64,000 nucleotides of DNA, taken from assembly GCA_038277395.1 (NCBI GenBank), contig CM076196.1, positions 32,195,935 through 32,259,934 of the forward strand, written 5' to 3'. Numbering within the stretch: position 1 is the first letter of the stretch; each line of letters opens with the position of its first letter. The notes under the pieces were generated by a model, which saw only the letters and a program-made list of their open reading frames with translations, did no database searches and had not been told where the DNA came from. The stretch comes from Dryocosmus kuriphilus (taxonomy: Eukaryota; Arthropoda; Insecta; Hymenoptera; Cynipidae). Shown in pieces: positions 1 to 10,809 of this stretch. The translations under genes were made by a program, and so were the position numbers.

Positions 1-233
1 TTACCATGTGTAATTAAAATAACTCTTTGTAATTTTTTGAAAAAGGTATTAACCCTTTTTAAAACAAGGTAACTTTGACTAGATCTACTGCCTTGTTCTG
101 GATGTAAATTTAGAATGCACCTCTGAAGTGATTCTAACGTGTATGCGTATGCAGGTGGATAAAATCTGTTCCATACAAAAAAAGTTCCAAACGCCCACAT
201 TATAGCCTCAAAAATGTCTTCAGTATTCACCAT
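1..233 (-). CDS. Partial hypothetical protein, open at left edge
   Basis: A frame read leftwards from an ATG at 233 stays open for 77 codons to the window edge. It begins MVNTEDIFEAIMWAFGTFF and contains an aromatic stretch WNRFYPPAYAYTLESL, then a basic C-terminal part. No family was recognised. An open frame this long is modest evidence in AT-rich DNA, but the composition (Trp, Cys, mixed charge) looks more protein-like than the usual AT-driven Lys/Asn/Ile/Phe shadows. It could be the first exon of a host gene or of another mobile element. Confidence 0.35.
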   Translation of the reverse strand, partial: MVNTEDIFEAIMWAFGTFFVWNRFYPPAYAYTLESLQRCILNLHPEQGSRSSQSYLVLKRVNTFFKKLQRVILITHG

Positions 234-694
234 TATTTTTTAATCAAATGTGAGATGGTATTTTGTTAGTCCGTCCAACTCTAAAAATATAAAAATTCTT
301 AATATTTTACAGGAGAACTATTTCATTCAAATATAATTATTAAATATTAAATACATTTTGTTTTTAAGAAGGTTTTCTGATGATACTTATTTAAAACTCT
401 ATGTGACGTTTTCGTTCGTCAACGGCGGGCCTTCTCACTATACTTACATAAGTATAATGCTAAGTTACTGATTGGGATACATTTTTTTAAATTAAAAAAA
501 AAGACAATTTTTAATGAACTCATAGAAAACATGTGTGCGTCATCTGGAAATAAAGCGATTGTAGGAAATTTAAAAGTTTGCATTGTTATAAAAATTAGAT
601 TAATTTTACATCAAATTAGCATACAAATTTACTCTAATTAATCTAATTTTTATAAAAATGTAAACTTATAAATTTCCTATAATCCCTTCCCCAC
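234..694. other. Intergenic, no gene seen
   Basis: AT-rich sequence without a convincing frame. Its only clear structure is the inverted repeat listed at 556-683. Confidence 0.5.
556..683. repeat. Imperfect inverted repeat (stem-loop)
   Basis: Arms of about 50 nt face each other. The left arm runs from GATTGTAGGAAATTTA through TTATAAAAATTAGATTAA, and the right arm is its near reverse complement ending TAAATTTCCTATAATC. The loop is short. This could be a small MITE or a fold-back relic. Confidence 0.6.
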
Positions 695-1091
695 ACGAAA
701 AGTCATCCAGTTTCAGGGTCAACGAAAAATGAAAACAAACATGTGAATTTAAGTTCGAAACGTTTCGACTTTCATGGAAGTCCTCATCAGTCTTTAATAA
801 TCCTAAGAATTATACAAAATATGTTATAAAAATACACCTTAAAATACAATTGTGAAATAAGAAAGTTTACAAGAAGTAAACAACAAGAGTTACAGAAAAT
901 TTTAAAGGTTATGTTAACATACCTGAAGTATTAAGAAGATATAAATTTCATATTATAAATAAATTTTAAAAATTCAACGAAAACATATCTCTTATTTTCA
1001 AACAAAATAACAAGTTTGAATAGACATTTTTTACAGTATGTCTTAAATCAGTTTGTTTTATTTACATAGTTAAGACAAGAACACAAAACAC
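695..1091 (-). repeat. PLE1 pseudo-LTR, 3' copy
   Basis: Direct repeat of 3710-4106, 397 bp. It starts ACGAAAAGTCATCCAG and ends AAGAACACAAAACAC. It contains the hammerhead-like motif at 757-793. Confidence 0.85.
757..793 (-). ncRNA. Hammerhead-like ribozyme motif, PLE1 3' pseudo-LTR
   Basis: Minus strand reads CTGATGAG, then GACTT with its complement AAGTC five bases apart in a hairpin, then GAAACGTTTC. This supplies the hammerhead boxes CUGAUGA and GAAA around a stem II, but with one extra G before the stem and no clean NUH cleavage triplet. Hammerhead motifs in Penelope-like terminal repeats are established in the literature; whether this copy cleaves is unknown. Confidence 0.5.
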
Positions 1092-1198
1092 GTCAGGGTG
1101 GATGAAACCAGACTGAGTGGAACAAAAACTCAATGTTAGCAAGTTAGGAAATCCGAAAATCACGTGTCATTATACAGATAAGGAAGAACCCGCTTTTA

Positions 1199-3669
1199 TC
1201 AAAGCTTAGTTAAAGGTTTAAATTCTGGAGGGAAAAATTTTTGTTCAAACCTAAGATTTAAATTATTATCAATTTTGTTGATGAAAAAATTTTCTATAAC
1301 CTTCCTTCGGGCTTTTTGTTTTTCAATGGCAAGAATTTTGAAATCAGTAAAATCAAAATAATGTCCTTGGTCAAGATAATGTTCAGAAAGGGCTGTATGG
1401 TTTGATGTACTTGGATTAATTATTGAGTTTTTATGTTCACGAATGTGACAATGTATAGGTCTACCAGCGTCTCCGATGTAGCAAGAGTTACAATTTTTAC
1501 AATTTATCTTGTAGATAACACCTGAAAGTTTATCTTTAGGTAGAGGATCTTTAAGATTGTCAAAAAATTTAAATGATGTTTTTAAAGGTTTATGAATAGT
1601 TTTTATGTTATAACAATTTAAAATCTTTTGTATTTGTTCAGAAAGGTTATGAATATATGGAATAACCGTGCAATTTTTAAAATCTATATTTTTGTTTGTA
1701 TAACTATCAGAATTGTAGAAATGATTGGTTTCTTTTTTTAAGCAAAAGTCTATTAAAGATTTTGGATAACCATTTTCTAAAAGAGTTTTTTTAATTAGAT
1801 TAATGTTATTTTTCCTGAATTTTATATTTGATATACGTAACATTTTAAAGAAGAGACCTGTAACCACACCAATTTTGTGACTTTTTGGATGTGAAGAAGA
1901 AAAATTTAAATACCTACCAGACCAAGTTGATTTATGAAAACAATCAATCAATAAAGAATTACAGCTTGTCCTAATAATTAAAGTGTCTAAAAAACTAATT
2001 TTGGAACCTTTTTCAATTTCGATAGTAAATTTTATATTTTGATCAAAAGAGTTGAAAGTATTTAAAACGAAATCAATTTTATCTATAGGAATAGCAGTGA
2101 TTATATCATCGACAAAACGAAAGAAGAAAGGTATGGGAAAAGGTAAAAGCGATAAACAATTTATTTCTAAATCTTCCATAACTAAATTTGCAGCCACTGG
2201 AGAGAGTGGAGACCCCATAGCTAAACCTGAAATCTGTTTATAAGTGTTACCATTAAAATTGAAATATGTGGAATTTAGACAGATCTTTACCAAGTTCAAA
2301 AATTCTTCCATTAGGATGGAGGTAAATTGAGAGATTGTAACCCACAATGTTTCAATGCAATCAAAAACTTTTTTAGTTGGAATGTTGTTAAACATAGAAA
2401 TCACATCAAGTGACACCAGAACATAATCAGAAGGGACGTTTTGAGATTTTATCTTTTGAACGAAAGAAAGAGTATCAGTAATATGACGAGGGGTTTTACC
2501 AATCACGTTATTTAAGATTTTAGACAAAAATTTGATAACTTATATGTTGGACCATCAATAGTAGAAACAATTAATCTAAGTGGATTATTATCCTTATGAA
2601 TTTTTGGCAAACCGTAAGCTCTAGGAGTGGTGGAAGAATAAATTTTTAAAGTTTTAGCATCAATATGACCAATATAACTATTAGACTCTAATTTTGAAAT
2701 TATTTTATTTATGTTATCTTGAATTGTGGAATTATACTGAAATCTAGAATTGGCATATAATTTTTGATCAGAAAGTAGAAAGTTCAATTTTTCAAAGTAA
2801 TCTGATTTTTCCATGGCTACAGTCACTTGACCTTTATCTGCCTTCATAAACATGATATTGGGATTTTCCAAATTGAAATTCCTAATGCAATTTGTGTTAA
2901 CAGACTGCTTAAACTTTGAACTATTAACATATTTTAATCTCGTAACATAATTCATAATCGCATGACTACAATTATTTCGGATAACAGTTTTCGAATCAAA
3001 ATCCAAATTAAAAATACCAGTTTTCAATCGAAGAGATCAGATTATGAACTTTAAAATCATTTAAGCAAGTGGGATCAGAAGAAAATTTTGGACCCAAAGA
3101 AATCAGATTGATGACATCATTAGGAATAAAAGTATTTGTGAGATTTTTGAACCAATTATTACTAGACGAAAATTTTCTTTTATTTAATTTTTTAGTAACT
3201 AGAAAATCAAGTTTTTAAATAGAATTCTTCTTATAAACATTAAACATTTTTTCATATTTATGGTATTCAAAACTAAAAAATTTTTTTTAATTATAAAATG
3301 AGAAAAACTATTTTTGATCAATGATTCAATTTTTGAAAGTCTACGATTTAAAAAGTTTAAATGATGATGTGTATCTTTGATCTCTAAGTTTAAAACTTTA
3401 ACAAAAATGTGTGAAAGAAAGGAGAGCAATAATTTTGAGTTACCTGCATCATAAAAATGAAAGTCTAACTTTGAAAATTTTTGAATAATGTGTGTGGAAA
3501 TCACACCTTTTCTTCTGCATTGTAGTAGGAAGTTCCGTTGGTTGATAATTTGTGCCTTTTTCTTGTTAAGATATGACCATTCTCTCAGAAGCGAAGCTCC
3601 AGTGTTTCCAAATAAATAAATAATTGTCGAAAAAAAGCCGCAGACATGGACCATATTTGAGAAATTCAT
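1199..3669 (-). pseudogene. PLE1 reverse transcriptase / GIY-YIG endonuclease (frameshifted)
   Basis: Read leftwards. 3669-3199 encodes the N-terminal region; a second frame (about 3190-3030) continues it with LTNTFIPNDVINLISLGPKF. 3027-2512 holds the early reverse-transcriptase motifs PRAYGLPKIHKDNNPLRLIV. 2527-1199 carries motif A (VLVSLDVISMFNNIP), motif B (GLAMGSPLSPVAANL), catalytic box FVDD, and a C-terminal GIY-YIG nuclease (GVIYKIN, CYIGDAGR). All domains expected of an autonomous Penelope-like protein are present in order, but at least three frame changes (near 3199, 3027 and 2520) break it. Catalytic residues look retained, so decay is recent. The element would prime cDNA synthesis at a nicked chromosomal site. 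Confidence 0.85.
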
Positions 3670-3709
3670 TGTAGATAAATAATCAAGTCAGAACCCAAAA
3701 TATATGTTT

Positions 3710-4106
3710 ACGAAAAGTCATCCAGTTTCAGGGTCAACGAAAAATGAAAACAAACATGTGAATTTAAGTTCGAAACGTTTCGACTTTCATGGAAGTCCTC
3801 ATCAGTCTTTAATAATCCTAAGAATTATACAAAATATGTTATAAAAATACACCTTAAAATACAATTGTGAAATAAGAAAGTTTACAAGAAGTAAACAACA
3901 AGAGTTACAGAAAATTGTAAAGGTTATGTTAACATACCTGAAGTATTAAGAAGATATAAATTTCATATTATAAATAAATTTTAAAAATTCAACGAAAACA
4001 TATCTCTTATTTTCAAACAAAATAACAAGTTTGAATAGACATTTTTTACAGTATGTCTTAAATCAGTTTGTTTTATTTACATAGTTAAGACAAGAACACA
4101 AAACAC
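3710..4106 (-). repeat. PLE1 pseudo-LTR, 5' copy
   Basis: A 397-bp copy nearly identical to 695-1091. It lies just upstream of the coding region in element orientation, with its own hammerhead-like motif at 3772-3808. Confidence 0.85.
3772..3808 (-). ncRNA. Hammerhead-like ribozyme motif, PLE1 5' pseudo-LTR
   Basis: Same sequence as at 757-793 on the minus strand: CTGATGAG, a GACTT/AAGTC stem, GAAACGTTTC. Confidence 0.5.
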
Positions 4107-4420
4107 ATTTTGTTTGAAAATAAGAGATATGTTCTCGTTGAATTTTTAAAATTTATTTATAATATGAAATTTATATCTTCTTAATACTTCAGGTATGTTA
4201 ACATAACCTTTAAAATTTTCTGTAACTCTTGTTGTTTACTTCTTGTAAACTTTCTTATTTCACAATTGTATTTTAAGGTGTATTTTTATAACATATTTTG
4301 TATAATTCTTAGGATTATTAAAGACTGATGAGGACTTCCATGAAAGTCGAAACGTTTCGAACTTAAATTCACATGTTTGTTTTCATTTTTCGTTGACCCT
4401 GAAACTGGATGACTTTTCGT
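4107..4420 (+). repeat. PLE1 inverted, truncated pseudo-LTR
   Basis: Reverse complement of about 314 nt of the pseudo-LTR, joined head-on to 3710-4106. About 83 nt of the full unit is missing at the junction. It includes a plus-strand hammerhead-like motif at 4324-4360. Confidence 0.85.
4324..4360 (+). ncRNA. Hammerhead-like ribozyme motif, inverted copy
   Basis: CTGATGAG, a GACTT/AAGTC hairpin, then GAAACGTTTC, identical to the two minus-strand copies. Confidence 0.5.
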
Positions 4421-5178
4421 AAACAACTTTTAAATACATATGATTAGAAAAATTCTTTAAAAACAAAACTCTCCCATCTTTATGAAACATTTATGCTGAT
4501 CAATAAAGTATAACATCTTCACAATTAAATACGAAAGTATGTTAAAGTGATAATAAAATCTTACCTTGGGAATAAGATTCTCTCAACATATGGAAATCCT
4601 TTATGTTGAATATGAAGAACTAGACGACTTTTGTATAGGCGAAGATTCTGTAAACAATATCTGTGTATGAAATTCGAATTGCAAGTAATGAAATTTTATA
4701 ATTTTTCTAATATTACGAGTCAAAACTATTTAAGGTATTAATTTTAGGAACCTTTCTCTATACAACTTAAAATATCAAACAAAAATGTATATTTTGGTAC
4801 AAGGTTTCTATTTTTAGGTTCTAATCTCCAAATTATACTCGTTCATTGTACCCTGTACCCTTATTGCATTTATATCACAAAAAAATACATTGCTTCGTTA
4901 CAATTATTGAACAGAGCAATAAATGGGATTTTTAACCAAATTACGCAATCATGGTACGCCACCATGAGTCAAAATCAATTCAGCTTACTTTTAGAGGCTT
5001 TGACTTTGAACCCTCTGAATCTGATCGGTTAGTCGGCATTAGTCGGTTACACGATTTACACAATAGTGAATAGTCACTGCTGTCCGGCATGCTATACGCG
5101 TATGACGCGCCATCAAACGCACATTAGCGGAATTACAAGCCTACTGGATTTTTACATTGCTCTTGTAAAAGGGAATTA
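4421..5178. other. Intergenic, no gene seen
   Basis: AT-rich sequence between PLE1 and the pogo-like element. Slightly higher GC near 5020-5130, but no open frame or repeat pair recognised. Confidence 0.5.
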
Positions 5179-5632
5179 AGGTAAACGGCCTTATTATGAG
5201 ACAGTGTTCCAATGCTCCACAGAGATTTTCGATGTTTAAAAATGATTAGAACTGAATTAAGGTGAAATTTTTTACATATATCTGGCTTTATGCTTCTAGA
5301 ATGATAACAAAACTCTTGTTTTATGAAAAGAGTTAAAAAAATTATGTAATTAATTGAAAGTCGCAGTTACTTTGACGTCCGTATTATGAGACATGATAAA
5401 AAAGCTTTGTCCGTGTGTCTCATAGAGAATGGCCATATTATGAGACATAAGAAAATAAATAAATTGCATGAATTACATATGTAAACTTTATTCATATTCA
5501 TCGCAGATATGTACAAAAGAAAGTTGACAATAAAAAAAGTTACATATAATTCCAAAAAAATAATAACAAAATTTATAATAGAACATGACTTGAATAATTT
5601 AGTTTGATTCTTGCTTTATCTTTCTCTGAATC

Positions 5633-5898
5633 TCATTCATTTTCTCTTGTAAAATTTTTTTTTTCCTTAGCTAATTTCTTCTTTTCTTCTTGTAATTTTT
5701 TCTTTTGGGCTAGTTTTTCTTCTTTTAATTTTTGTTTTTTCTCTTTTTCCAGTTGTAATTGAAACCAAGCGTCAGAAGTTCCAGCTGCTGGTAATTTGGC
5801 TTTGCCGGAAGCTTCCACTTTAATCCTTTTTCTTTTTGGCAGGTAATTAGTTGGTAATGTGAAAGCATTTTGAAAACTTTCATATTGAATTTCTTTCC
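5633..5898 (-). CDS. Pogo-like transposase, last exon (basic coiled coil)
   Basis: Enters at acceptor TTCCATAG|GGAAAG in phase 1 and encodes GKEIQYESFQNAFTLPTNYL, a basic patch PKRKRIKV (possible nuclear localisation signal), then EASGKAKLPAAGTSDAWF and a long Lys/Glu coiled coil. Similar C-termini occur in Tigger/jerky-like transposases. The present frame ends at TGA 5633. A one-base slip in the A run near 5650 would extend the coil to a TAA at 5599, so the true end is uncertain. Exons 9006-7641, 7299-6847, 6172-5978 and 5898-5633 together give 760 codons. Confidence 0.6.
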
Positions 5899-5977
5899 CT
5901 ATGGAAATAAAATATGTTGAGTTTATAGCATATAAAATCTATACAGAATTTTCTTACTTTTTTTCCTTTTTACAAAC

Positions 5978-6172
5978 CTTTGGGAACAAATTCATTGCAA
6001 TTATCTCTATTAGTTTGTTGAATTACAGATAAGTTGGCGAGACTACCGCAGTTTTCTTTGCCTTTTTCAATTATTGGTGGGTCTAAATTAGTAAGCGTAA
6101 TGCAATTTTCCTGTACGTTGTCATTGAAAGATGCATCTACACTGTGAGTTTCAGGTTGATAGAAGTGGTTAT
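5978..6172 (-). CDS. Pogo-like transposase, cassette exon copy 1 (intact)
   Basis: 195 nt, exactly 65 codons, phase 1 at both borders: acceptor TTTTTACAG|ATAACCAC and donor AAAG|GTTTGT. It encodes DNHFYQPETHSVDASFND..CITLTNLDPPIIEKGKENCG..FVPK. It is the only one of three tandem copies keeping both splice sites and a clean frame. Because the exon is phase-symmetric, duplication or skipping preserves the reading frame. Function of the segment is unknown. Confidence 0.6.
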
Positions 6173-6274
6173 CTGTAAAAATGTAAATAGTTAGTTTTAG
6201 ATTTAGATTTATTTTTAATAGCATATAAAACCTATACAGAATTTTCTTACTCTTTTCTTTTTTTTACAAATCTT

Positions 6275-6463
6275 TAGGAACAAATTTATTGCAATTATCT
6301 CTAGTTTGTTGAATTACAGATAAGTTGGCAAGAATACCGCAGTTTTCTTTGCCTTTTTCAATTATTGGTGGGTCTAAATTAGCAAGCGTACTGCAATTTT
6401 CGTGTATGTTTTCATTGAAAGATGCATCTACACTATGAGTTTCAGCTTGATAGAAGTGGTTAT
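6275..6463 (-). pseudogene. Cassette exon copy 2 (donor lost)
   Basis: Middle copy of the triplicated unit. The frame is open (DNHFYQAETHSVDASFN.., NLDPPIIEKGKENCG..) and the acceptor is intact. The expected donor GT reads AT (AAAG|ATTTGT), so the exon could not be spliced normally. Confidence 0.55.
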
Positions 6464-6561
6464 CTGTAAAAATGTAAATAGTTAGTTTTAGATTTAGATT
6501 TATTTTCAATAGCATATAAAAACCTATACAGAATTTTCTTACTTTTTTCTTTTTTATAAAC

Positions 6562-6763
6562 CTTTAGGAACAAATTCGTTGCAATTATCTCTAGTTTGTT
6601 CAATTACAGGCGTAGTATCTGAGTTGGCGAGAATACTGCAGTTTACTTTGCCTTTGTCAATTATTATTGGTGGGTCCAACTTAACAAGCGCACTGCAATT
6701 TTCCTGTACTTTTTATTCCAAGATGAATGTACACTGTAAATTTCAGGTTGATAGAAGTGGTTA
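6562..6763 (-). pseudogene. Cassette exon copy 3 (decayed)
   Basis: The first-encountered copy of a roughly 295-bp exon-plus-intron unit that is tandemly triplicated. Acceptor TTTTTACAG|ATAACCAC and a donor AAAG|GTTTAT remain. However, the body has lost similarity in the middle, and the frame entered from exon 2 meets two consecutive TAA codons. Confidence 0.55.
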
Positions 6764-6846
6764 TCTGTAAAAATGTATATAGTTAATTTTAGATTTAGAT
6801 TTATTTTTTAGAAAACATGTAATAAATTGTATCGATACTAGTATAC

Positions 6847-7299
6847 CTTTTTGAGTGCACAAATCTGAAGTTGCTTCTCCGATAAGATCCAATGTATCAA
6901 CATATGTGATTTTTGCATTCATTATAGCATCAGATAAATTTTTATTATTTACAAGTTTAATTGGCATATTTTCTTGAGAAGTTACGTCTGATACATTAAT
7001 GATTTCAATCATAGATTCTGCTAGAACAGCGTTTGCTAAAGTTTCAATACTGTGGTCTGAAGGAATACTTTCTTGAATGGTGTTTTCAGTTAATGCGGTT
7101 TCTTCATAAACTACATTCTCTGTGTTACTATCTTTTGTACATACTGTTAATTCACTGTCACAATTGACTGGAAATTCCAATTCGTTTCTTTGAGATGAAG
7201 AGTCATGATCATTTAAGGTAGTATCACTTTCTTTATTCGATTCATGATAATCAACTAGTTCGATGTTATCCTTGTTCGTAGGTTTTGTTCTCAACTTTT
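6847..7299 (-). CDS. Pogo-like transposase, exon 2 (acidic linker)
   Basis: 453 nt open, entered by acceptor TATTTAG|AAAAG and left by donor AAAAG|GTATAC; both borders are phase 1. The peptide is Ser/Thr/Asp/Glu/Asn-rich (for example NIELVDYHESNKESD, ENMPIKLVNNKNLSDAIM) and looks disordered, with no domain recognised. Joined to exon 1 it begins ..SKTEKLRTKPTNK. Transcript data would be needed to show that the splice is used. Confidence 0.6.
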
Positions 7300-7476
7300 C
7301 TAAATATTAATATGTAACAAAATTCTATAGTTAATTAACAGATGAAAAATCTAATACACTAATTTAAAATTGATTTCGTATTGTCAAAATTGATTATGTA
7401 TTTAAAATCAAGTTATATGAAAATACACAAAAAATAAATTGAAATAAGTTAATTGTAACGAAGTAAAAACTAATAA

Positions 7477-7579
7477 AAATTTGTTTCAATGATCTTGGTA
7501 AACAATTCTTTGTTATGAAAAGAATATGTGTGTTTTGATAATAAAAAATTGTTCACCAAGATCATTGAAACGAATTTTT
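7477..7579. repeat. Intronic hairpin in the pogo-like gene
   Basis: Nearly perfect inverted repeat: arms of about 36 nt containing GTTTCAATGATCTTGGT and its complement, separated by about 30 nt. It lies within the predicted first intron (7300-7640). It could be a tiny MITE or a structural element of the intron. Confidence 0.7.
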
Positions 7580-7640
7580 CTTACAATTAAGTGTGGACGA
7601 CACAAACACATACAAGTGAAATAGTAACACGAATGCTAAC

Positions 7641-9006
7641 CAGTTTTCGAAGGTTGCAATCTTAACCAATATTCAAACAAAGCTTTGTTTTCTAAACTTC
7701 CTGTCCATAAACCAGTTGTTGAATCATTTTCAAACTCTTGCAGTAAATGATCTGACATTTGTTTTACATTAGCTTCAAACTTCTGTAAATGTTGATCGCT
7801 GTTCTCACCATTTTCTAGAGATACAGGTTCTTTTGATTTTCTTTTACTCAAAATTTTATAATCTACAGCTTTGGGGTTAAAGGGTACTAAACCGCATGCT
7901 CTAAAGCCATTTCTCATTATATTTTCTTCTGGAATAGACTCGAGTGCTATTTTTAGTACCAGACCAACATCTTCTTTTTTCAACTGTTTTTTGTTGTTTT
8001 CATTTTTCCATTTAGGCACAATTTTTTTCCAAGCCCCTTTGAAAGGGTGGAAAAAGGCAATATCAAGCGGCTGCATAATATGAGTTGAGTTTGGGTAAAG
8101 ACCAATAAGTTCCATTTTCTTTTCCCGACAGAACTTTACCAAAGGCATAGTGAGATGAGATGAATGATTATCTAAATAAATTATAACAGGAAACTCAATA
8201 TTTTCTTGAACCAGCCAAGGATAGAATACATTAGTTATATATTCATAAAATGTTTCAAGGGTCATCCACCCATTATCTGAAATTCCAATGCCCCAACCTT
8301 TTGGAATATTGGCAATTATGTTTTTTGGTAAGTTCTCTTTATATGGGAACATTATCATTGGTGGGGCTCGAGTCCCTGCTGCGCTGTACATAAATAAAAC
8401 TGTGATACCCTCTTTGATATCGTCAGTTATTTTATATGCTGTTAAACTTCCTTTTTTCGTTAAAATTTTACTAGATTTTGGGCACAATGCAACATTCGTT
8501 TCATCACAGTTAAAAATACGACTAGAAGAGATACTTAACAAATTTTTGGTACTTAAATATCCTTCTTGTTCACTGAACCATTCTTGCAGATCTTCTCTTG
8601 TGACTTCTGCTCTTCTGTGACACAAGTGCTGTGGCGTTCTTATGGTTACCTTAGGGTGACGTCTCATAAAACCCTCGTACCAGTGTCTTCCTGGTCGATT
8701 ATTAATAAAAGGATTATCTTTATTAGATGACGTCACATACTTTTCTACTTCGTTTAAAAGGTCATCCTTGGCTACAGGAAAGCCCATCGCAGCGCTGTCA
8801 AGTATCCACCTTTCAATATTTCCTTCCTCATCAGAATTAAGCACTGTTTTTGGACCACTTTTTTTATCTTGAGTAGTTGGATTATTCACTTTCCTTGCAA
8901 AGGTTGCTGGTGGGATACCATAAGTTCTAGCAACGGTCCTGATTGAAAGTGATTTGCTCGCAGTGTAAGCTTGAATTGCATTCTTCAAAGCTTCAGGAGT
9001 ATACAT
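7641..9006 (-). CDS. Pogo-like transposase, exon 1 (catalytic region)
   Basis: A 456-codon frame without internal stops. Residues about 5-42 form a psq-type helix-turn-helix (IRTVARTYGIPPATFARKV), and about 55-130 a CENP-B-type DNA-binding region with GRHWYEGFMRRH. The DDE_1-type catalytic domain follows with D168 (FNCDET), D279 (YLDNHSSH) and D315 (QPLDIAFF), 35 residues between the last two. The frame appears to end at TAG 7636-7638, but that TAG lies inside a good donor, ACTG|GTTAGC. Splicing from 7641 to 7299 joins the frames in phase and gives a longer protein. An in-frame TAA upstream supports the start at 9006. The catalytic part looks intact, so activity is possible. Confidence 0.88.
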
Positions 9007-9903
9007 TTTCCTTTTAGATTTTTTTTTGTTTTCACATCCTTGTTACCAATTGCCACTTGAAACTTGTTTTTGACATTTGTTTTCCTTGCCTTTCTTCGTA
9101 CAGCACCTTTTGTATTTTTTAATTCTTTTTCATGAAAATTCTTTTTTTAATTGCTGCCATTTTTAACAGATAAAAAGTAACATCTACAATAATTATTTTA
9201 CAATTAGTGAGCTAGTCTTGCATAAGCAAACAATATTTTTAGGTTAGGTTTTGATATTTTCAGTTGTCATATCTCAGAAACTTACCTGAACTATATATTT
9301 GATGAAAATCAAAATCAACTACATATGTGTATTTCAATAATACTTGATAAACCACGATTGTTTACTGGAAAATAATAACAGACGTCACTTCAAACCTTTG
9401 TCTCATACAACGGTACAGGTGCGAACCATGTGTCCGTGGGGAATGGAACAGTCCATTCCATGTTTCATAAATACGGACATTTCAAATACTAGAGAACGTA
9501 TTGTGATACACTTAATTTTAAAATTAATTTGAATGTTTTTTGATAAAAAACTTAGTGTATTGCAAACTATGGTCTGTAAAAATATAATTAAAATAATCAT
9601 TGCCACTTAAAGGCATATAAATCTTTAAGTGTAAGTAAATAAAAACATTACGAATTATCGCTCTTTTGTCTCTTATTCACGTCCACTTATGTATAAGTTT
9701 TGAAGTGGTATATTAAATTTAAAAAAAAAATTATTTAGTGACTCAAATTGATCTTTTAAAATGTTGATTTTCTAATTAGATGTTTCAAATTATAAAAAAC
9801 GTTTTTTCCCCTATGATATAAGGATGTTTTGCAATTAAAATTGAGATATTATATTTTTTGTCTCATAAAATAGGACACAGTTCCATAATATGGCCTTTTA
9901 CCT

Positions 9904-10623
9904 TACACTACGCACGTAAAATTCCATTAAGTGTCGCAATCTTACCTAAACATTGTAATTTTACAATTCTAAAACTTTTCCACTTCAATGCAAATTTCCG
10001 TCAATTATCACTGGTATTTTTATTTCCTATGATTCTTGTGGTAAAATTACAGTTTTATTGTGAAATTCACGATATTACGGTAAATTAACGTTAGAAATCA
10101 CTGTGAATTTACAAAAAATGTGGAATTTTCCCACGGAAATCATAGGAAAAAATTACAACAACGAAATGGAATTTTCATCTAAATTTTTTACAGTGTATGT
10201 TTGAGAGCACTGACATAATATCCGTCTTTTTTGGTTTAATACCCATTATGGACGTTCTCTCTCCTCTCCAACGCAACCTAGCAATGATAAAAGAGTTTCA
10301 TTCTTTCTCGCTATTATTCCTTCATTGTCGTATTCAATTGTACATTTTTATTTTTAAAACCCTTGGGTCCTGTCTTGTTTAGACCTCTTACTTTGATATT
10401 TGAAATAACCCGCTCTTAAAGATTCGGACCCTTTGGTTCAAAGGGATCGGATTACGTAGCAGCAGGCTATATTAGTTAGGCATATTTTTCTTATCGTTCG
10501 CTACGTAGGTAACATGTATCAGTAGAGATGGCTCACGTCCTCAATTCTGTGAAAACCGACATTGATAAATTTGCATGACTGTAAATTGCAGAATCATATC
10601 AACATTAGGAGGGCAAGCAACAT
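9904..10623. other. Intergenic, possible MITE relic
   Basis: The right flank of the pogo-like element. 9904-10198 is rich in short words such as TGTGGAATTTTCCCAC and ends TTTTTTACAGTGTA, a terminus also seen at 55175-55190. No gene seen. 10199-10620 holds nothing recognisable apart from promoter-like sequence further down. Confidence 0.4.
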
Positions 10624-10630
10624 TATATAA
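10624..10630 (+). promoter_or_regulatory. TATA box of the LRR gene
   Basis: TATATAA lies about 180 nt before the LRR start codon in an intergenic stretch, leaving room for a 5' leader of about 150 nt. Placement fits, but it is inferred from sequence alone. Confidence 0.5.
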
Positions 10631-10809
10631 ACTCGTCTGTCATAATTAACATTAGCATAAGATATTCTGCAGTTGGTTAAAACAGATATCTGAAATCTTG
10701 CGCCTATCAAGTAATATTTTCTGAAGCGAGCATTTTTTGGTGTTTCAATCTGTCATTATTGACTTGTAGTACGACGATTTAAAATTGAATCAAGTCAACA
10801 TTTGAAGAA

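Larger units (their letters stand above)
695..4420 (-). mobile_element. Penelope-like retroelement PLE1
   Basis: A minus-strand reverse transcriptase plus GIY-YIG endonuclease is flanked by two 397-bp direct repeats (695-1091 and 3710-4106). A third, inverted and truncated copy (4107-4420) is joined directly to the upstream one. This arrangement, pseudo-LTRs with an inverted partial copy at the 5' side, is characteristic of Penelope-like elements. The two long copies are nearly identical, so insertion is not ancient, although the coding region already carries frameshifts. No target-site duplication was found by eye. Confidence 0.88.
5179..9903 (-). mobile_element. Pogo-like DNA transposon, complete (4.7 kb)
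   Basis: Terminal inverted repeats begin AGGTAAACGGCCTTATTATG at the left and AGGTAAAAGGCCATATTATG at the right (read inward), each flanked by TA, the duplication typical of Tc1/mariner/pogo. Subterminal copies of TATTATGAGACAT and related 'tctcata' words occur at both ends and may be transposase sites. It contains one multi-exon gene on the minus strand (9006 to about 5600). A related shorter element sits at 23734-25955. Confidence 0.85.
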
